Notes under the pieces: generated by a model | Told to the model about the DNA's origin: nothing | The model's input: the letters and a program-made list of their open reading frames with translations, nothing else | The model's database searches: none | Assembly: GCA_964455525.1 (NCBI GenBank) | Contig: CAYVWR010000002.1 | Span: forward strand, 682,001-746,000 | Reading direction: 5' to 3' | Length of the DNA stretch: 64,000 bases | Source of the DNA: JAFDZV01 sp964455525 | GTDB lineage: Bacteria; Bacteroidota; Ignavibacteria; OLB7 | Translations under genes and position numbers: made by a program | Part shown: positions 9,077 to 18,332 of the stretch, one piece after another | How the letters are laid out: each line of letters begins with the position of its first letter | Numbering within the stretch: the first letter of the stretch is position 1

Positions 9077-10170
9077 CGTTGCGAACTGATATGGGCTGTG
9101 GGAAAATAGAAGCGAAGGATATCCTGGGCGCTACGGCCGTGCCGTGCCAGCTCGTTTGCCCCCTCCATGCAAAGCCCGATACGATGGCCAAAACCACGTC
9201 CTGCGATAACGTAGCTTCTACCACGCCGTTCTATACGGTCGATCGTATTGCTCAGCACTGTGTTGAACCCGGCAGCCCTGCCAAGGCGGGTCTTGAAATC
9301 GTCGTTGATGAACGGTGGGGCAGGGGCCTGCCGGAGCACTCCTTCGGCCGCCGGCGATGCATCAAGACTGCGCTGCCAGCGGTGGCGCGGCGAGCGGCGG
9401 CAGTGGATGCATGGCACATTTGCATAGCCAGGTTCTTCCTTTCCCCATACCTGTGCCGGGGTGAGGGTGGAGCCACCGCAATTGGCGGAATAATAACAGG
9501 GCAGAGCGCTTCCGGCGGTCATGGATATCGCCATGGCGCGGTCCACCGCCTCGTAGATTCGTGAGTCGGCTCCTGCCAGATCCGCAAGCTGGCAGTGGGT
9601 AAGGTCGCATAGATCGGCAGTTGGCGCGTGCCGTCCGCGGTGTGCTGCCATATAGTTGCGCTGTACAACCGCCAGCGCAACCAGAAATTCCATCGGGTCG
9701 GATGATGACGCCTCGGCGCCAAGTGCGGCCGCCAGATAATCGCGCAGGGCAACGTGCGCTACCATCTGAAGCTTCTTCCCGGTCGCTCTTATCTGTACCG
9801 GGCCACGCACCTGCCTTCGCCGATGCCCGATCGACAGCTCCAGCGCTCTCCCGTGCCGAGCGAGCACCGTGCAGCAGGGGGCCGTTGTACGATCGGCACG
9901 GACCTGGCCTTCCTGCCGGGTTATTGCAAGCGTTTTCCCGGCGATCGGACTGCCATCCAGCAGCAGCCCTCCCGGCGATGAGAGCCAGACACGATCAATG
10001 GAAAATCCGGCGAACAGGAGCACCGTTATGGTGTCGGGAAGGGGGGCGGAGGTCTGGTGCCGTGCCTGAGCGGGGTCGGCATGCCATGCGGCCCCAGCAG
10101 GAAGCAGCAGCAAGAGAAGGTGCAGGGAGAGGGATACCATGACGTTTCGGCGACGGATTGTGCCCATCAC
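9073..10170 (-). CDS. SpoIID/LytB domain protein
   Basis: A 365-residue exported protein with an N-terminal signal sequence (run of leucines, cleavage near AWHA). The central and C-terminal parts match SpoIID/LytB: LRDYLAAALGAE, QRNYMAAHRGRH, CDLTHCQ, YYSANCGGST and a closing GRGFGHRIGLCMEGANELA. Family members cleave stem-peptide-free glycan or modulate wall hydrolases. No sporulation genes are nearby, so a role in wall remodelling is more likely. Start and stop overlap the transpeptidase and folP genes by ATGA, so the three are probably made together. Confidence 0.88.
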   Translation of the reverse strand: MMGTIRRRNVMVSLSLHLLLLLLPAGAAWHADPAQARHQTSAPLPDTITVLLFAGFSIDRVWLSSPGGLLLDGSPIAGKTLAITRQEGQVRADRTTAPCCTVLARHGRALELSIGHRRRQVRGPVQIRATGKKLQMVAHVALRDYLAAALGAEASSSDPMEFLVALAVVQRNYMAAHRGRHAPTADLCDLTHCQLADLAGADSRIYEAVDRAMAISMTAGSALPCYYSANCGGSTLTPAQVWGKEEPGYANVPCIHCRRSPRHRWQRSLDASPAAEGVLRQAPAPPFINDDFKTRLGRAAGFNTVLSNTIDRIERRGRSYVIAGRGFGHRIGLCMEGANELARHGRSAQDILRFYFPTAHISSQR

Positions 10171-11039
10171 ATCATGGTCTCCAATGCCTTCCGGGCAATT
10201 GTTGCCGCCTCAGCCCCTCTGGCCCGGCGCTGCATCACCACCACCGCGTAGCGGGGATCATCGAACGGTGCAAATCCGATAAACCATCCCACCGTCTGAT
10301 GTGGCATGCCGGGCACCTCCGAGGTGCCGGTTTTTCCACCCATCGTCAGCGTTCTGCTCCAGGCGTTTCTGCCGGTGCCGTTTCGCACGCATTCGCGCAG
10401 CCCCTGATAGAGTGGGCGGAAATTTGCATCGAACAGGGATAGCCTGCCGGGGGAGAGCCTGCCGCGCGATGCCAGCGAGAGCGCCACGATCATCATCTGC
10501 GATGGCGAGACGGCAAAGGCATCGCCGAGAAGGTTGTCGTCGCTGATCCCCAGAAGCTGTTCGGTGCCAGCATCTTCCGTTGGCGTCATCCCGATGGCAC
10601 GGGCGGCCTGGACTATTTCGCCGGTCGTCAGAACCTCCGCTGCCCGCCTGAAATAGAGGTTGCAGGAATGTGCCAGGGCATCGCCGAAACCAGTCGTTGC
10701 ATGTCCACGATGCATCCAGCACCTGCGCACTGCTCCGTGGATCGTATCTTTGCCCCGACAGACATAGGTGTACGATCTGTCGAAGCGGCCGGAGCGCAGC
10801 GCCGCAATCGCGATGGCCAGCTTGAACAGAGAGCCTGGACCATAGCGCCGCTCCCCCGCCTCGCCCAGACGTGCGCCACCGATCAGGCGTCCTGTCTGCA
10901 CATCGGCAATCAGAACAACCGCGTCGTAGCGGCGCTCAATCTCCGGCAGGCGGCGGGCCTGCGCATGGCATTGGTGCGCTGCGGCAAGGGCGGCAGCGGC
11001 GATCAGAATGATTCGCCAGGGTATAATCGTTGCAACCAT
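10167..11039 (-). CDS. Minimal penicillin-binding transpeptidase
   Basis: About 290 residues with a signal or anchor helix and a penicillin-binding transpeptidase fold. The three active-site motifs are present: SLFK (residues 70-73), SCN (125-127) and KTG in GGKTGTS (236-238). It lacks a glycosyltransferase domain, PASTA repeats and a PBP dimerisation domain, so it is much smaller than class A or B PBPs. It could be a small transpeptidase, or relate to class D beta-lactamases. The ATG at 11039 is preferred over an in-frame TTG at 11057. It is first in the overlapping set with the SpoIID-like and folP genes. Confidence 0.82.
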   Translation of the reverse strand: MVATIIPWRIILIAAAALAAAHQCHAQARRLPEIERRYDAVVLIADVQTGRLIGGARLGEAGERRYGPGSLFKLAIAIAALRSGRFDRSYTYVCRGKDTIHGAVRRCWMHRGHATTGFGDALAHSCNLYFRRAAEVLTTGEIVQAARAIGMTPTEDAGTEQLLGISDDNLLGDAFAVSPSQMMIVALSLASRGRLSPGRLSLFDANFRPLYQGLRECVRNGTGRNAWSRTLTMGGKTGTSEVPGMPHQTVGWFIGFAPFDDPRYAVVVMQRRARGAEAATIARKALETMM

Positions 11040-11181
11040 CAAGGTACAGTATATCAATCGCCCGGCAAACGACGAAACACGTCAGCCGGCGATAGGGGAC
11101 GGCAGAGGAAATCGTGAAAGGACCGGACCGGCGGTTTTATGCCTACGCATGCCGCAGGGGCAGGATAATCATCGTTGATAC

Positions 11182-11976
11182 ATGCGAACACAACCGAAAA
11201 AAAACGTTCAGAAGCAACGAAACGCTCAGAAGCAGCAACCCGGGCAGCCACATGAGGGAACCAGGCTGAACAAGGCGATCGCCGATGCCGGGATAAGCTC
11301 GCGCCGAGGGGCTGATGAGATCATCGCCGAGGGGCGGGTAAAGATCAATGGCCGCGTTGTCAGCGAGCTTGGAACCCGTGTGATGTCCGGCGACCTGGTC
11401 ACCGTCGATGGAAATCCGATCGGTGACCCGGAACGCCATATCTATATCCTTCTCAATAAACCGAAGGATACCATCACTACGACAAGCGATGAGAAGGGCC
11501 GGCGCACCGTGCTCGATCTTATCGACGCTCGCGAGCGGGTATATCCGGTGGGAAGGCTCGATCGCAATACCACCGGCGTGCTTCTTCTGACAAACGATGG
11601 GGACCTGGCAAACCGGTTGATGCATCCCAGCTATCAGATCGCCAGGGTCTACAATGTGGTGCTTGATAAGGCGCTTGACCTGCGCGATGGACGTAAGATA
11701 GCCGCAGGCGTCACACTGGAGAACGGCGATGAGACGCAGGAGTGCGAGCTTGCTGTTGATGATCGTGATCGTACCCATGTGACCATCACGCTCTATGAAG
11801 GGAAAAACCGTGAGGTGCGCAGGCTCTTCGAGCATTTTGGCTACGAGGTGATGCGGCTCGACCGGAAGATGTATGCAGGCATATCGAGCCGGGGGCTTGC
11901 ACGCGGTGAGTGGCGGAGACTGGAGCGAAAGGAGGTCTCCATGCTTCGCAGACTGGTGAATCTGGAATATTACTAG
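11182..11976 (+). CDS. 23S rRNA pseudouridine synthase, RluB/RsuA family
   Basis: A 264-residue protein with a basic N-terminal tail, an S4 RNA-binding domain (roughly residues 28-75, RLNKAIADAGISSRRGAD) and an RsuA/RluB/E/F catalytic domain. The catalytic aspartate is in VGRLDRNTTGVLLLTNDGD, and GKNREVRRLFEHFG is also typical. It converts uridine to pseudouridine in ribosomal RNA; RluB is more likely than RsuA from the fold order, but the exact site is not determined. It is followed one base later by the BaiN-like gene, so the two are cotranscribed. Confidence 0.9.
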   Translation: MRTQPKKNVQKQRNAQKQQPGQPHEGTRLNKAIADAGISSRRGADEIIAEGRVKINGRVVSELGTRVMSGDLVTVDGNPIGDPERHIYILLNKPKDTITTTSDEKGRRTVLDLIDARERVYPVGRLDRNTTGVLLLTNDGDLANRLMHPSYQIARVYNVVLDKALDLRDGRKIAAGVTLENGDETQECELAVDDRDRTHVTITLYEGKNREVRRLFEHFGYEVMRLDRKMYAGISSRGLARGEWRRLERKEVSMLRRLVNLEYY

Positions 11977-11977
11977 C

Positions 11978-13246
11978 ATGGCGCGGCGTGTTGCTATCAT
12001 CGGCGGCGGCGCTGCGGGGATCTATGCCGCGCTTGCGGTGTGCGAGAATGGAGGCAGAGCGGTTCTCTATGAACGGAACAGGCGGCTCGGCATCAAGATC
12101 CTGATCTCCGGCGGTGGCAAGTGCAATATCACGCACGAGGATTCTCCTCGTGCTATGGAGGACGGGTTTATCACACGCGAGGCCCGTTTTCTCCGCTATG
12201 CCCTGCACGAGCTTACCGCCGCCCGGGTGCTGGAGGATCTGCATCGTGAAGGTGTGCAGACCCTTACCCGCCCAAACGGGCGTGTGTTCCCGACAAGCGG
12301 GCGTGCCGAGGATGTGCTGGCTGCGTTTGAGCGTATGCTTGGCCGGGCGGGCGCCGAGGTACGCACGAATGCGCTTGTGGAGCGGCCGGTAACCCGCGAT
12401 GGCGCCGTGGTAGGGCTTGTCGTTGGCGGAGGGGTGGAGCCGTGTGATGCCGCCATTATCGCAACAGGGGGGATGTCGTATCGCAAGGTGGGCACAACCG
12501 GCGATGGCATCCGCTGGAGCGATGAGCTTGGGCACAGGATCGAGCCGGTTCGTCCGGCCCTTGCGCCAATCTATTTTCCTGTTCCCCCTCCGCCCGATTG
12601 GCAGGGTGTTGCCCTGCGCGATGTCCTCCTGGGGATCGAGTGCGATGCGCGGCGGCCGAATCTGCCGCGCGGTGAGGATTTCCCGGTGCAGTGGCGCGAC
12701 GATCTGCTGCTGACCCATCGGGGGGTGAGCGGTCCTTCGGCGCTGGAGGTAAGCCGTGCGGCCGCTCGCGCCAGGGAGATCTTCACGAACGTGACCCTGG
12801 TGGTTGATCTTGTGCCTGATCTCTGCATGGAGGATCTGCTGAAGTCCTGGGATGAGCGTCGTGAGGCCTCCGGGCGGAGCCAGGTGCAGACGTTCCTGGA
12901 GTTATATGTGCCACGCGCACTGGTCGGGCATCTGCTTGCCTCGGCTGCCGTGCCGAGCGGTACAAAGCTTAGCGCTGCCTCGCGCGATGCCCGTAATGCC
13001 GTGCTGGGGATGCTGAAGGGATGGCAGGTCGGTGCCGTCGCAGAGGTGCCGCTCGATCGTGGAGAGGTGAGCGCCGGAGGTGTTGCCCTGGGAGAGATCC
13101 GGCCCACAACGATGGAGTCGAAACATGTGCGCGGCCTGTATGTTGCCGGCGAGGCGCTCGATATCTCCGGCCGTGTCGGCGGCTATAATCTCCAGGCTGC
13201 CTTTTCCACCGGGTATGTTGCCGGGCGTGCGGCGGCCGGAGGGTGA
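11978..13246 (+). CDS. NAD(P)/FAD-dependent oxidoreductase, BaiN/HI0933 family
   Basis: A 422-residue flavoprotein of the HI0933/BaiN/RdsA family. The dinucleotide-binding motif GGGAAGIYAALAV is at the N-terminus, followed by the family signature ILISGGGKCNITHE and a C-terminal flavin loop ending in GYNLQAAFSTGYVAG. Family members are poorly characterised; BaiN takes part in bile-acid dehydroxylation, but that is unlikely in this context. It begins one base after the pseudouridine synthase. Confidence 0.88.
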   Translation: MARRVAIIGGGAAGIYAALAVCENGGRAVLYERNRRLGIKILISGGGKCNITHEDSPRAMEDGFITREARFLRYALHELTAARVLEDLHREGVQTLTRPNGRVFPTSGRAEDVLAAFERMLGRAGAEVRTNALVERPVTRDGAVVGLVVGGGVEPCDAAIIATGGMSYRKVGTTGDGIRWSDELGHRIEPVRPALAPIYFPVPPPPDWQGVALRDVLLGIECDARRPNLPRGEDFPVQWRDDLLLTHRGVSGPSALEVSRAAARAREIFTNVTLVVDLVPDLCMEDLLKSWDERREASGRSQVQTFLELYVPRALVGHLLASAAVPSGTKLSAASRDARNAVLGMLKGWQVGAVAEVPLDRGEVSAGGVALGEIRPTTMESKHVRGLYVAGEALDISGRVGGYNLQAAFSTGYVAGRAAAGG

Positions 13247-13338
13247 ACGCCGTTTGCATGTATGCTGTGGTAGGGCGTCGCTTTTCTTGGCAATGTTGCC
13301 GTGGTTCTTGGCTTTCCCTTTCTGAGTGTTGAAGCGTT

Positions 13339-14142
13339 ATGACTCTTCCCGAACTTTTCAAGGCGGATATCAGCATCGAGCGTGATGTGCGGTATATGGC
13401 AGGCGATGACCCGCGCCATCTGCTGGATATCTATGCTCCTCGCGATGCGGCCGGGCTTCCGGTGGCAATCTATTTTTATGGTGGCGGCTGGCGTAGTGGC
13501 GATAAGGAGTTGTTCGAGCATCTGGGCCGCGCCTTTGCGGTGCGTGGCATTGTGGCGGTAGCGGTGAACTACCGGCTTACCCCTGCTGTAAAAAGTCCCG
13601 CCCATGCCAACGATTGTGCGGCGGCCGTGGCCTGGGTCTACCGCAATATCGGACGGTATGGCGGTTCATCGGATGCCCTGTTCCTTACAGGACACTCGGC
13701 TGGCGCGCATCTGGCTGCCCTTATCACCGTTGATCGTCGTTATCTCGGCGCTCTGGATGTGCCGGAGCATGCACTTGGTGGAACGGTGATGATAAGCGGC
13801 GTCGCCGATCTCCGCATTCATGCCGAGACCACCGTCTTCACCGCACGTGAGTATGTCGAGGAGGCATTCGGGGAAAGCATGGAGGAGCTTGCGGCGGCTT
13901 CGCCGATAACGTACGTGCGCCAGGGCCTTCCGCCGTTTCTTGTGATCGTCGCGGAGGACGATCCGCCAGGGTTGCGTTCGCAGGGAAAGGCATTTGCCGA
14001 TGCGATCCGTGATGCCGGTGGCGACGTGCTCTACATCAGCGTGAAAGGGCGCGATCATTTTTCCATTGTGCGGCGGTTCGGTCCGTCCGGCGATACGACC
14101 GCCGATGCCATTGCCGATTTCATCCATCACCATGCCAGGTAG
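13339..14142 (+). CDS. Alpha/beta hydrolase (esterase/lipase-like)
   Basis: A 267-residue alpha/beta hydrolase without a signal peptide. The oxyanion-hole motif is YFYGGGWRSGDK (a Y in place of the usual HGGG histidine), the nucleophile is Ser in GHSAGAHLA near residue 118, and the acid and His fit AEDDPPGLRSQ and GRDHFSIVR. The layout resembles the carboxylesterase/kynurenine-formamidase-like group (BD-FAE). The substrate is unknown. It lies 92 bp after the BaiN-like gene on the same strand. Confidence 0.85.
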   Translation: MTLPELFKADISIERDVRYMAGDDPRHLLDIYAPRDAAGLPVAIYFYGGGWRSGDKELFEHLGRAFAVRGIVAVAVNYRLTPAVKSPAHANDCAAAVAWVYRNIGRYGGSSDALFLTGHSAGAHLAALITVDRRYLGALDVPEHALGGTVMISGVADLRIHAETTVFTAREYVEEAFGESMEELAAASPITYVRQGLPPFLVIVAEDDPPGLRSQGKAFADAIRDAGGDVLYISVKGRDHFSIVRRFGPSGDTTADAIADFIHHHAR

Positions 14143-14200
14143 ATGGCACTCCCGTCCCGCTGTGAACCGGACGCCGAACATTCTTCATTTCTATTCTATC

Positions 14201-14812
14201 ATGATATCCAGCTCACTGCCTCGCACCGTTTTGCTCGCGGTTATCGCCGCGGCCACACTTGCCGCCTGCGACGGCACCGGCGACGATGCTGCCGGAACCA
14301 TTGATACAGCCGCAGCTCCTGCCCCCGGTATCGTCCAGAGCGGAGCGAACGATACGGCGGCGATATATCCATCGACGATGGAAATCGATACCACCGACGG
14401 CACACTTCAGGTGACCGGCACCGGCAAGTACTCGGGAACGTGGGATTTCAAGGATGTGACGGGGGTGCTGGAGGAGCGCGCAGCTTCCGGCAGGATACAG
14501 TGGATTCTAAGCCTGGAGGCGCATGACGCGGCCCAGGAACGGCATTTCAGAATTCGTCTGCTTCGCGATGACGCGAAGATCGAGCCGGGACGGTATACCT
14601 TCGATGGCAAGGATCGGAAGCTCGATGCCAAGTTCGAGGAGGGAATGGATATGTTCCGTTCGCTTGAGGGAGCCACCGGGTGGGTTGAACTGCAACACCT
14701 TCAGGATGATCGTGCGCGTGGCCGGTTCGATGTAACGCTGCCGACGCTTGGCACCGATAGCTCCTCCACCCAGACGATCAAGGGGACGTTCGATCAGAAG
14801 TTGCAGCGGTAG
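14201..14812 (+). CDS. Putative lipoprotein of unknown function
   Basis: A 203-residue protein with a lipoprotein signal (hydrophobic stretch ending LAAC). The ATG at 14201 is chosen because it begins directly at the signal; the longer frame upstream overlaps the hydrolase gene. The mature part is acidic and Thr/Asp-rich, then beta-rich with segments such as LQVTGTGKYSGTWDFKD and ARGRFDVTLPTLG. I recognise no family. It is probably exposed in the periplasm or on the outer membrane. A long perfect hairpin follows at 14898. Confidence 0.7.
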   Translation: MISSSLPRTVLLAVIAAATLAACDGTGDDAAGTIDTAAAPAPGIVQSGANDTAAIYPSTMEIDTTDGTLQVTGTGKYSGTWDFKDVTGVLEERAASGRIQWILSLEAHDAAQERHFRIRLLRDDAKIEPGRYTFDGKDRKLDAKFEEGMDMFRSLEGATGWVELQHLQDDRARGRFDVTLPTLGTDSSSTQTIKGTFDQKLQR

Positions 14813-14897
14813 GGGCCGCTCGGCGTGCCGCAGGCGATGTTCGGCTGAACAGGCCCTGGGTGGTTGCCATGCCCTGTCTGCCATGGATGCGGCCTTG

Positions 14898-14946
14898 AAC
14901 AGGAAATGGCGCCGGAATCACAACGATTCCGGCGCCATTTCCTGTT
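14898..14946. terminator. 22-bp perfect-stem bidirectional terminator
   Basis: Arms 14898-14919 and 14925-14946 are perfect reverse complements (22 bp) around a 5-nt loop. The structure lies between the convergent lipoprotein (ends 14812) and doxX (ends 14990) genes. No U-tract is seen on either side. Confidence 0.75.
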
Positions 14947-14989
14947 CTATACCGATCTCTCTCTGGCGGAGCGCCGCCGAGCTTCTGTC

Positions 14990-15436
14990 TTACACGGCCG
15001 ATCGGCGGCCAAAGAGCGCTTGATCCAAACTTGCTCGTCCCGGGCCAAGGAGAAAGACAACTGCCGAGAGTACCAGGTAGGTGAGCGCAAGCTCCTTTCT
15101 GCCGAACGGGTCATCGGCATGGCCGATAAACGCCGCCACCGCCATCGTTGCAAGCGCCATAAGGCTCCAGAAGCGTGTGAAAAGCCCAAGTACCAGGAAG
15201 ATGCCTCCTGCAAACTCGCTGAGTGCCGCCGCCCACGCGAAGAATGTGGGGAAGGGGAAACCCATGCTCTCGACACCGGCCATGAACTTCGAGCTGTCGC
15301 CCAGCACTTTGCCGTAGCCGTGGGTGATCATCATGGCGCCGAGCCAGATTCTAAGGAGTACCGCTCCGAATTCAATGGAGACAGGGGAGACAAGCCGCCG
15401 ATACCAGGGGCTTGTGGAGTAGGAGTTCGCCATCAT
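14990..15436 (-). CDS. DoxX family membrane protein
   Basis: A 148-residue protein with four predicted transmembrane helices. It begins near VLLRIWLGAMMITHGYGKVLG and continues with AAALSEFAGGIFLVLGLFTR, the typical DoxX/YphA pattern. Relatives are linked to quinone-related redox or stress tolerance, but the role of a stand-alone copy is not fixed. It ends in the hairpin at 14898. A 16-bp match to the Nextera/Tn5 mosaic end with a 2-nt gap lies just before its start. Confidence 0.85.
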   Translation of the reverse strand: MMANSYSTSPWYRRLVSPVSIEFGAVLLRIWLGAMMITHGYGKVLGDSSKFMAGVESMGFPFPTFFAWAAALSEFAGGIFLVLGLFTRFWSLMALATMAVAAFIGHADDPFGRKELALTYLVLSAVVFLLGPGRASLDQALFGRRSAV

Positions 15437-15441
15437 AAGTG

Positions 15442-15457
15442 GATGTGTAAGAGACAG
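15442..15457 (+). other. Tn5 mosaic-end/Nextera-adapter-like sequence
   Basis: The 16 bases here match the 3' end of the transposase adapter (mosaic end) except for a missing internal TA pair. It falls in the gap between doxX and the OlsF-like gene. It may be adapter carry-over at an assembly joint, or a chance match. Confidence 0.35.
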
Positions 15458-15641
15458 GTGTACTGTTATGGAGTTCCGTATGGGGAAGCTCTATGGGTAG
15501 ATGCCTGGGGCAGGCCTGCGGGGCATACATCCCCGTTATGACGATGGCCTGCTTGATTACGCTACGGCAATGCTTCAGTAATACTCTGGAAAAGCGAGGG
15601 GAATAGTTTGCACGGAGCAATTCCATTCCGATGGCTTCGGG

Positions 15642-17492
15642 ATGAAAACAATCGCTCCATACCACATGAACCTCGACATGACCCTCACACAGCCCTTCGA
15701 TCTGCCGGTTGAATCCGTCGCCTCGTTGCCACGCCCGTTGTTGCCGCTTGCACGACTCTGGTTGAGCCGTGTGCTTGCTTTTGACCGCTTGAACGATGTC
15801 TATGCCGCGGCCGTTTGTATGCCGGGGCGATTCAGCGACAACCTTTTGGATGTGCTGGGGGTTCCTATCGACGTCGCTGCGGCCGATCTAGTGCGTATTC
15901 CAAAGGAAGGGGGGGCAGTGGTCGTTGCAAACCATCCGTTTGGTGGCCTGGAGGGCATCGCCCTTCTCTCGCTGCTTTCTTCAATCCGTCCCGATGTTCG
16001 TATCCTTGCCAACTCCCTTCTCCATTGCATACCGCAGTTCCGTGAGCAGTTCTTCTTTGTCGATCCTTTCGGCAGAAGCGAGTCCGCTAGGACGAACATA
16101 CGTGGGATCAAGGGGGCTATCGGATGGGTGGAGAGCGGCGGCCTGCTTGTGGTATTTCCAGCCGGGGAGGTGTCGCATCTCGATATCTCATCAGGGCGGG
16201 TTGCCGATCTGGAGTGGAGCCCGAGCATCGCACGAATTATCCGGCGAGCAAAGGTGCCTGCCATACCGATCTATTGCGCGGGACAAAACGGAGCGCTCTT
16301 CCAGCTTGCAGGGCTTGTCCATCCTCGTCTTCGGACGGTGATGCTGCCACGCGAGCTGCTGAACAAGCGCGGGATGACCCTGGCGATGCGGATCGGCAGC
16401 AGCATTCCGTTCTCTCGCCTCGGCATGTTCTCCGGCGATCGGGAGATGATCGGCTATCTGCGGGAGAGAACCTATCTGCTGGAGCACCGTGGTATGCCGG
16501 AGGCGCCGGGGCGCTCAGGCATGAGCCGGCCCGCACAGTTCACGGTTCCCGTGCAGATGCCGGTGGCCCGCGAAGCGCTGGTGCGCGAGATCGATGCGCT
16601 TGCTGCCAGACAGCGCCTTCTCTCGCATGGGGAGTTCCAGGTATTCTATGCCGGTGCCAGGCAGATGCCGGAGGTCCTGCGCGAAATCGGTCGGCTGCGC
16701 GAGCTGGCATTTCGTGCTGTGGGCGAGGGCACAGGGGGGGCAGCCGATCTGGATCGCTTCGATGCATACTATGATCATCTGGTGTTATTCGATCGTGGCG
16801 AACAGGAGATCGTTGGAGCATACCGGATTGGTCGTGTAGACCATATCGTGAAGTGGTTCGGTCGCGATGCGCTTTATACAAGCACGCTGTTCCGCTATAG
16901 CGACGATTTTCTGCGGCGTCTGGGGCCGGCCTTGGAACTGGGGCGTTCCTTTGTGCAGCCCAGATATCAGAAGAGCTATAACCCCTTGATGCTGCTGTGG
17001 AAGGGGATCGGCTGTTATGTTGCCAGGTTCCCACGGTATCGTAGGCTTTTCGGGCCGGTGAGCATCAGCGATGACTATAGCAGCATGTCGCAGCGATGTA
17101 TCGCATCGTTTCTCCAGCGCCATGCCTATGATGCCGATCTTGGATCTCTTGTGCGGCCTCGCACCCCGGCACGGCTGCATGCCGGTGCCCGCTCTCTCCC
17201 GGCTCTGGCACGGCTTGCCGTATCGCTCGATGATGTGGGCGCCGTGGTTGGCGAACTGGAAGGTGATGGGCGGGGAGTTCCGGTGTTGTTGCGGCAGTAT
17301 CTGCGGCTTGGCGGAAAGCTCCTTGGGCTGAACGTCGATCCGGCCTTCAATAATGTGCTTGATGCGCTGGTGTATGTGGACCTGGTAGGTACCGAGCGGC
17401 GGATGCTGGATAAGTATATGGGGGCGAAGGAGGCGGAGCGGTTTCTCCGGCATCATATGCATGAGAGCTGCCGCGATGCCGTTACAGCATAG
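15642..17492 (+). CDS. OlsF-like fused O-acyl/N-acyltransferase
   Basis: A 616-residue protein with two acyltransferase domains. The N-terminal half (about residues 60-290) resembles PlsC/lysophospholipid O-acyltransferases, with NHPFGGLEG in place of the usual HX4D box and VFPAGEVSH. The C-terminal half (about residues 310-600) is OlsB-like GNAT, including YYDHLVLFD and IVGAYRIGR. This order matches OlsF, a bifunctional enzyme that makes ornithine lipids from ornithine and acyl-ACP. An aminolipid or glycine-lipid product is also possible. I used the ATG at 15642; downstream ATGs at 15666 and 15678 would remove only 8-12 residues. Confidence 0.8.
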   Translation: MKTIAPYHMNLDMTLTQPFDLPVESVASLPRPLLPLARLWLSRVLAFDRLNDVYAAAVCMPGRFSDNLLDVLGVPIDVAAADLVRIPKEGGAVVVANHPFGGLEGIALLSLLSSIRPDVRILANSLLHCIPQFREQFFFVDPFGRSESARTNIRGIKGAIGWVESGGLLVVFPAGEVSHLDISSGRVADLEWSPSIARIIRRAKVPAIPIYCAGQNGALFQLAGLVHPRLRTVMLPRELLNKRGMTLAMRIGSSIPFSRLGMFSGDREMIGYLRERTYLLEHRGMPEAPGRSGMSRPAQFTVPVQMPVAREALVREIDALAARQRLLSHGEFQVFYAGARQMPEVLREIGRLRELAFRAVGEGTGGAADLDRFDAYYDHLVLFDRGEQEIVGAYRIGRVDHIVKWFGRDALYTSTLFRYSDDFLRRLGPALELGRSFVQPRYQKSYNPLMLLWKGIGCYVARFPRYRRLFGPVSISDDYSSMSQRCIASFLQRHAYDADLGSLVRPRTPARLHAGARSLPALARLAVSLDDVGAVVGELEGDGRGVPVLLRQYLRLGGKLLGLNVDPAFNNVLDALVYVDLVGTERRMLDKYMGAKEAERFLRHHMHESCRDAVTA

Positions 17493-17534
17493 CGCCTGGC
17501 CGCTGACGGGATGGTAGGGGGAAAATAGTGAGAA

Positions 17535-17600
17535 GGCACTCCGAATTACTCCAGAGTGCCCTCCCGTTCCAGTCTTCTTTCCCCCCCAGGAGAAGACTGG
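17535..17600 (+). terminator. Tandem hairpins after the OlsF-like gene
   Basis: Two inverted repeats lie 43 bp past the stop: 17535-17541 with 17554-17560 (7 bp, 12-nt loop) and 17569-17578 with 17591-17600 (10 bp, 12-nt loop). Position suggests a terminator region; there is no U-tract. Confidence 0.5.
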
Positions 17601-18332
17601 CCAAACTCATTGTCCATCGTCAGCTATTCTTTCAGCACATTGTGCAGATCGTCGCCGTATCGGACCGGGTAGATACTGTATTCACCACAAACGATATCGT
17701 GTCATCATCTCTTCATCGGAGTATCTGCTGCTGTGCATCGATATCTCCCGGTCGTTGACGGACGAACACTCTGCCATCGCATCATCGTGTCAGTTACTCC
17801 GCATTATCCCTGCTATTCGGTATGGCGCTTATCGTCTTCCACCATAGTCGATGCCTGGTCTGCCTGACACATCCTGCTGCGATTTCACCTCAACTCTCTG
17901 GCGCCTCGTTCAATCGACATGCCGTTATCGTTTATCCCGATTGGCTTCCGATCTGGCGGTTCGCCTCACCCTCTCTCCGCGCTCATTGTCGTGGTGTCAT
18001 ATCGTTGATAAATCATGGTTCAAACATACTGCGGCATGGTCTCGAATTCTTGCTCAATAGCCACGATGCATGGATAGTTTTATAGATAAAAAACGTCCGA
18101 AACAGCGAGAATAACGGGCTACGCAGGATAATGAAGATTTTTTTTACGGTGGAGCATCGTGCTCTTGCATGGCATCGTTTGGGGGCATACGGCGCCATAA
18201 AAACATGAATTTCCCTCCTGCCTGACATCTCTGCGGCCGGTTGCCGAGCGTCGGCTGCGGCGGGGGATATTGTGCTACGGGGGCTGCTGCGTGAATATGT
18301 GGCGTGACCGATCGGCACGGTCCGTGATAGAA

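Noticed and set aside
17943..17953. Ten-base match to the TruSeq adapter end
   Set aside because: The same 10-mer also occurs near 8040; such short matches are expected by chance in 64 kb.
18011..18030. tRNA T-loop-like sequence GGTTCAAAC
   Set aside because: The flanking bases do not pair and there is no D-arm or acceptor stem.
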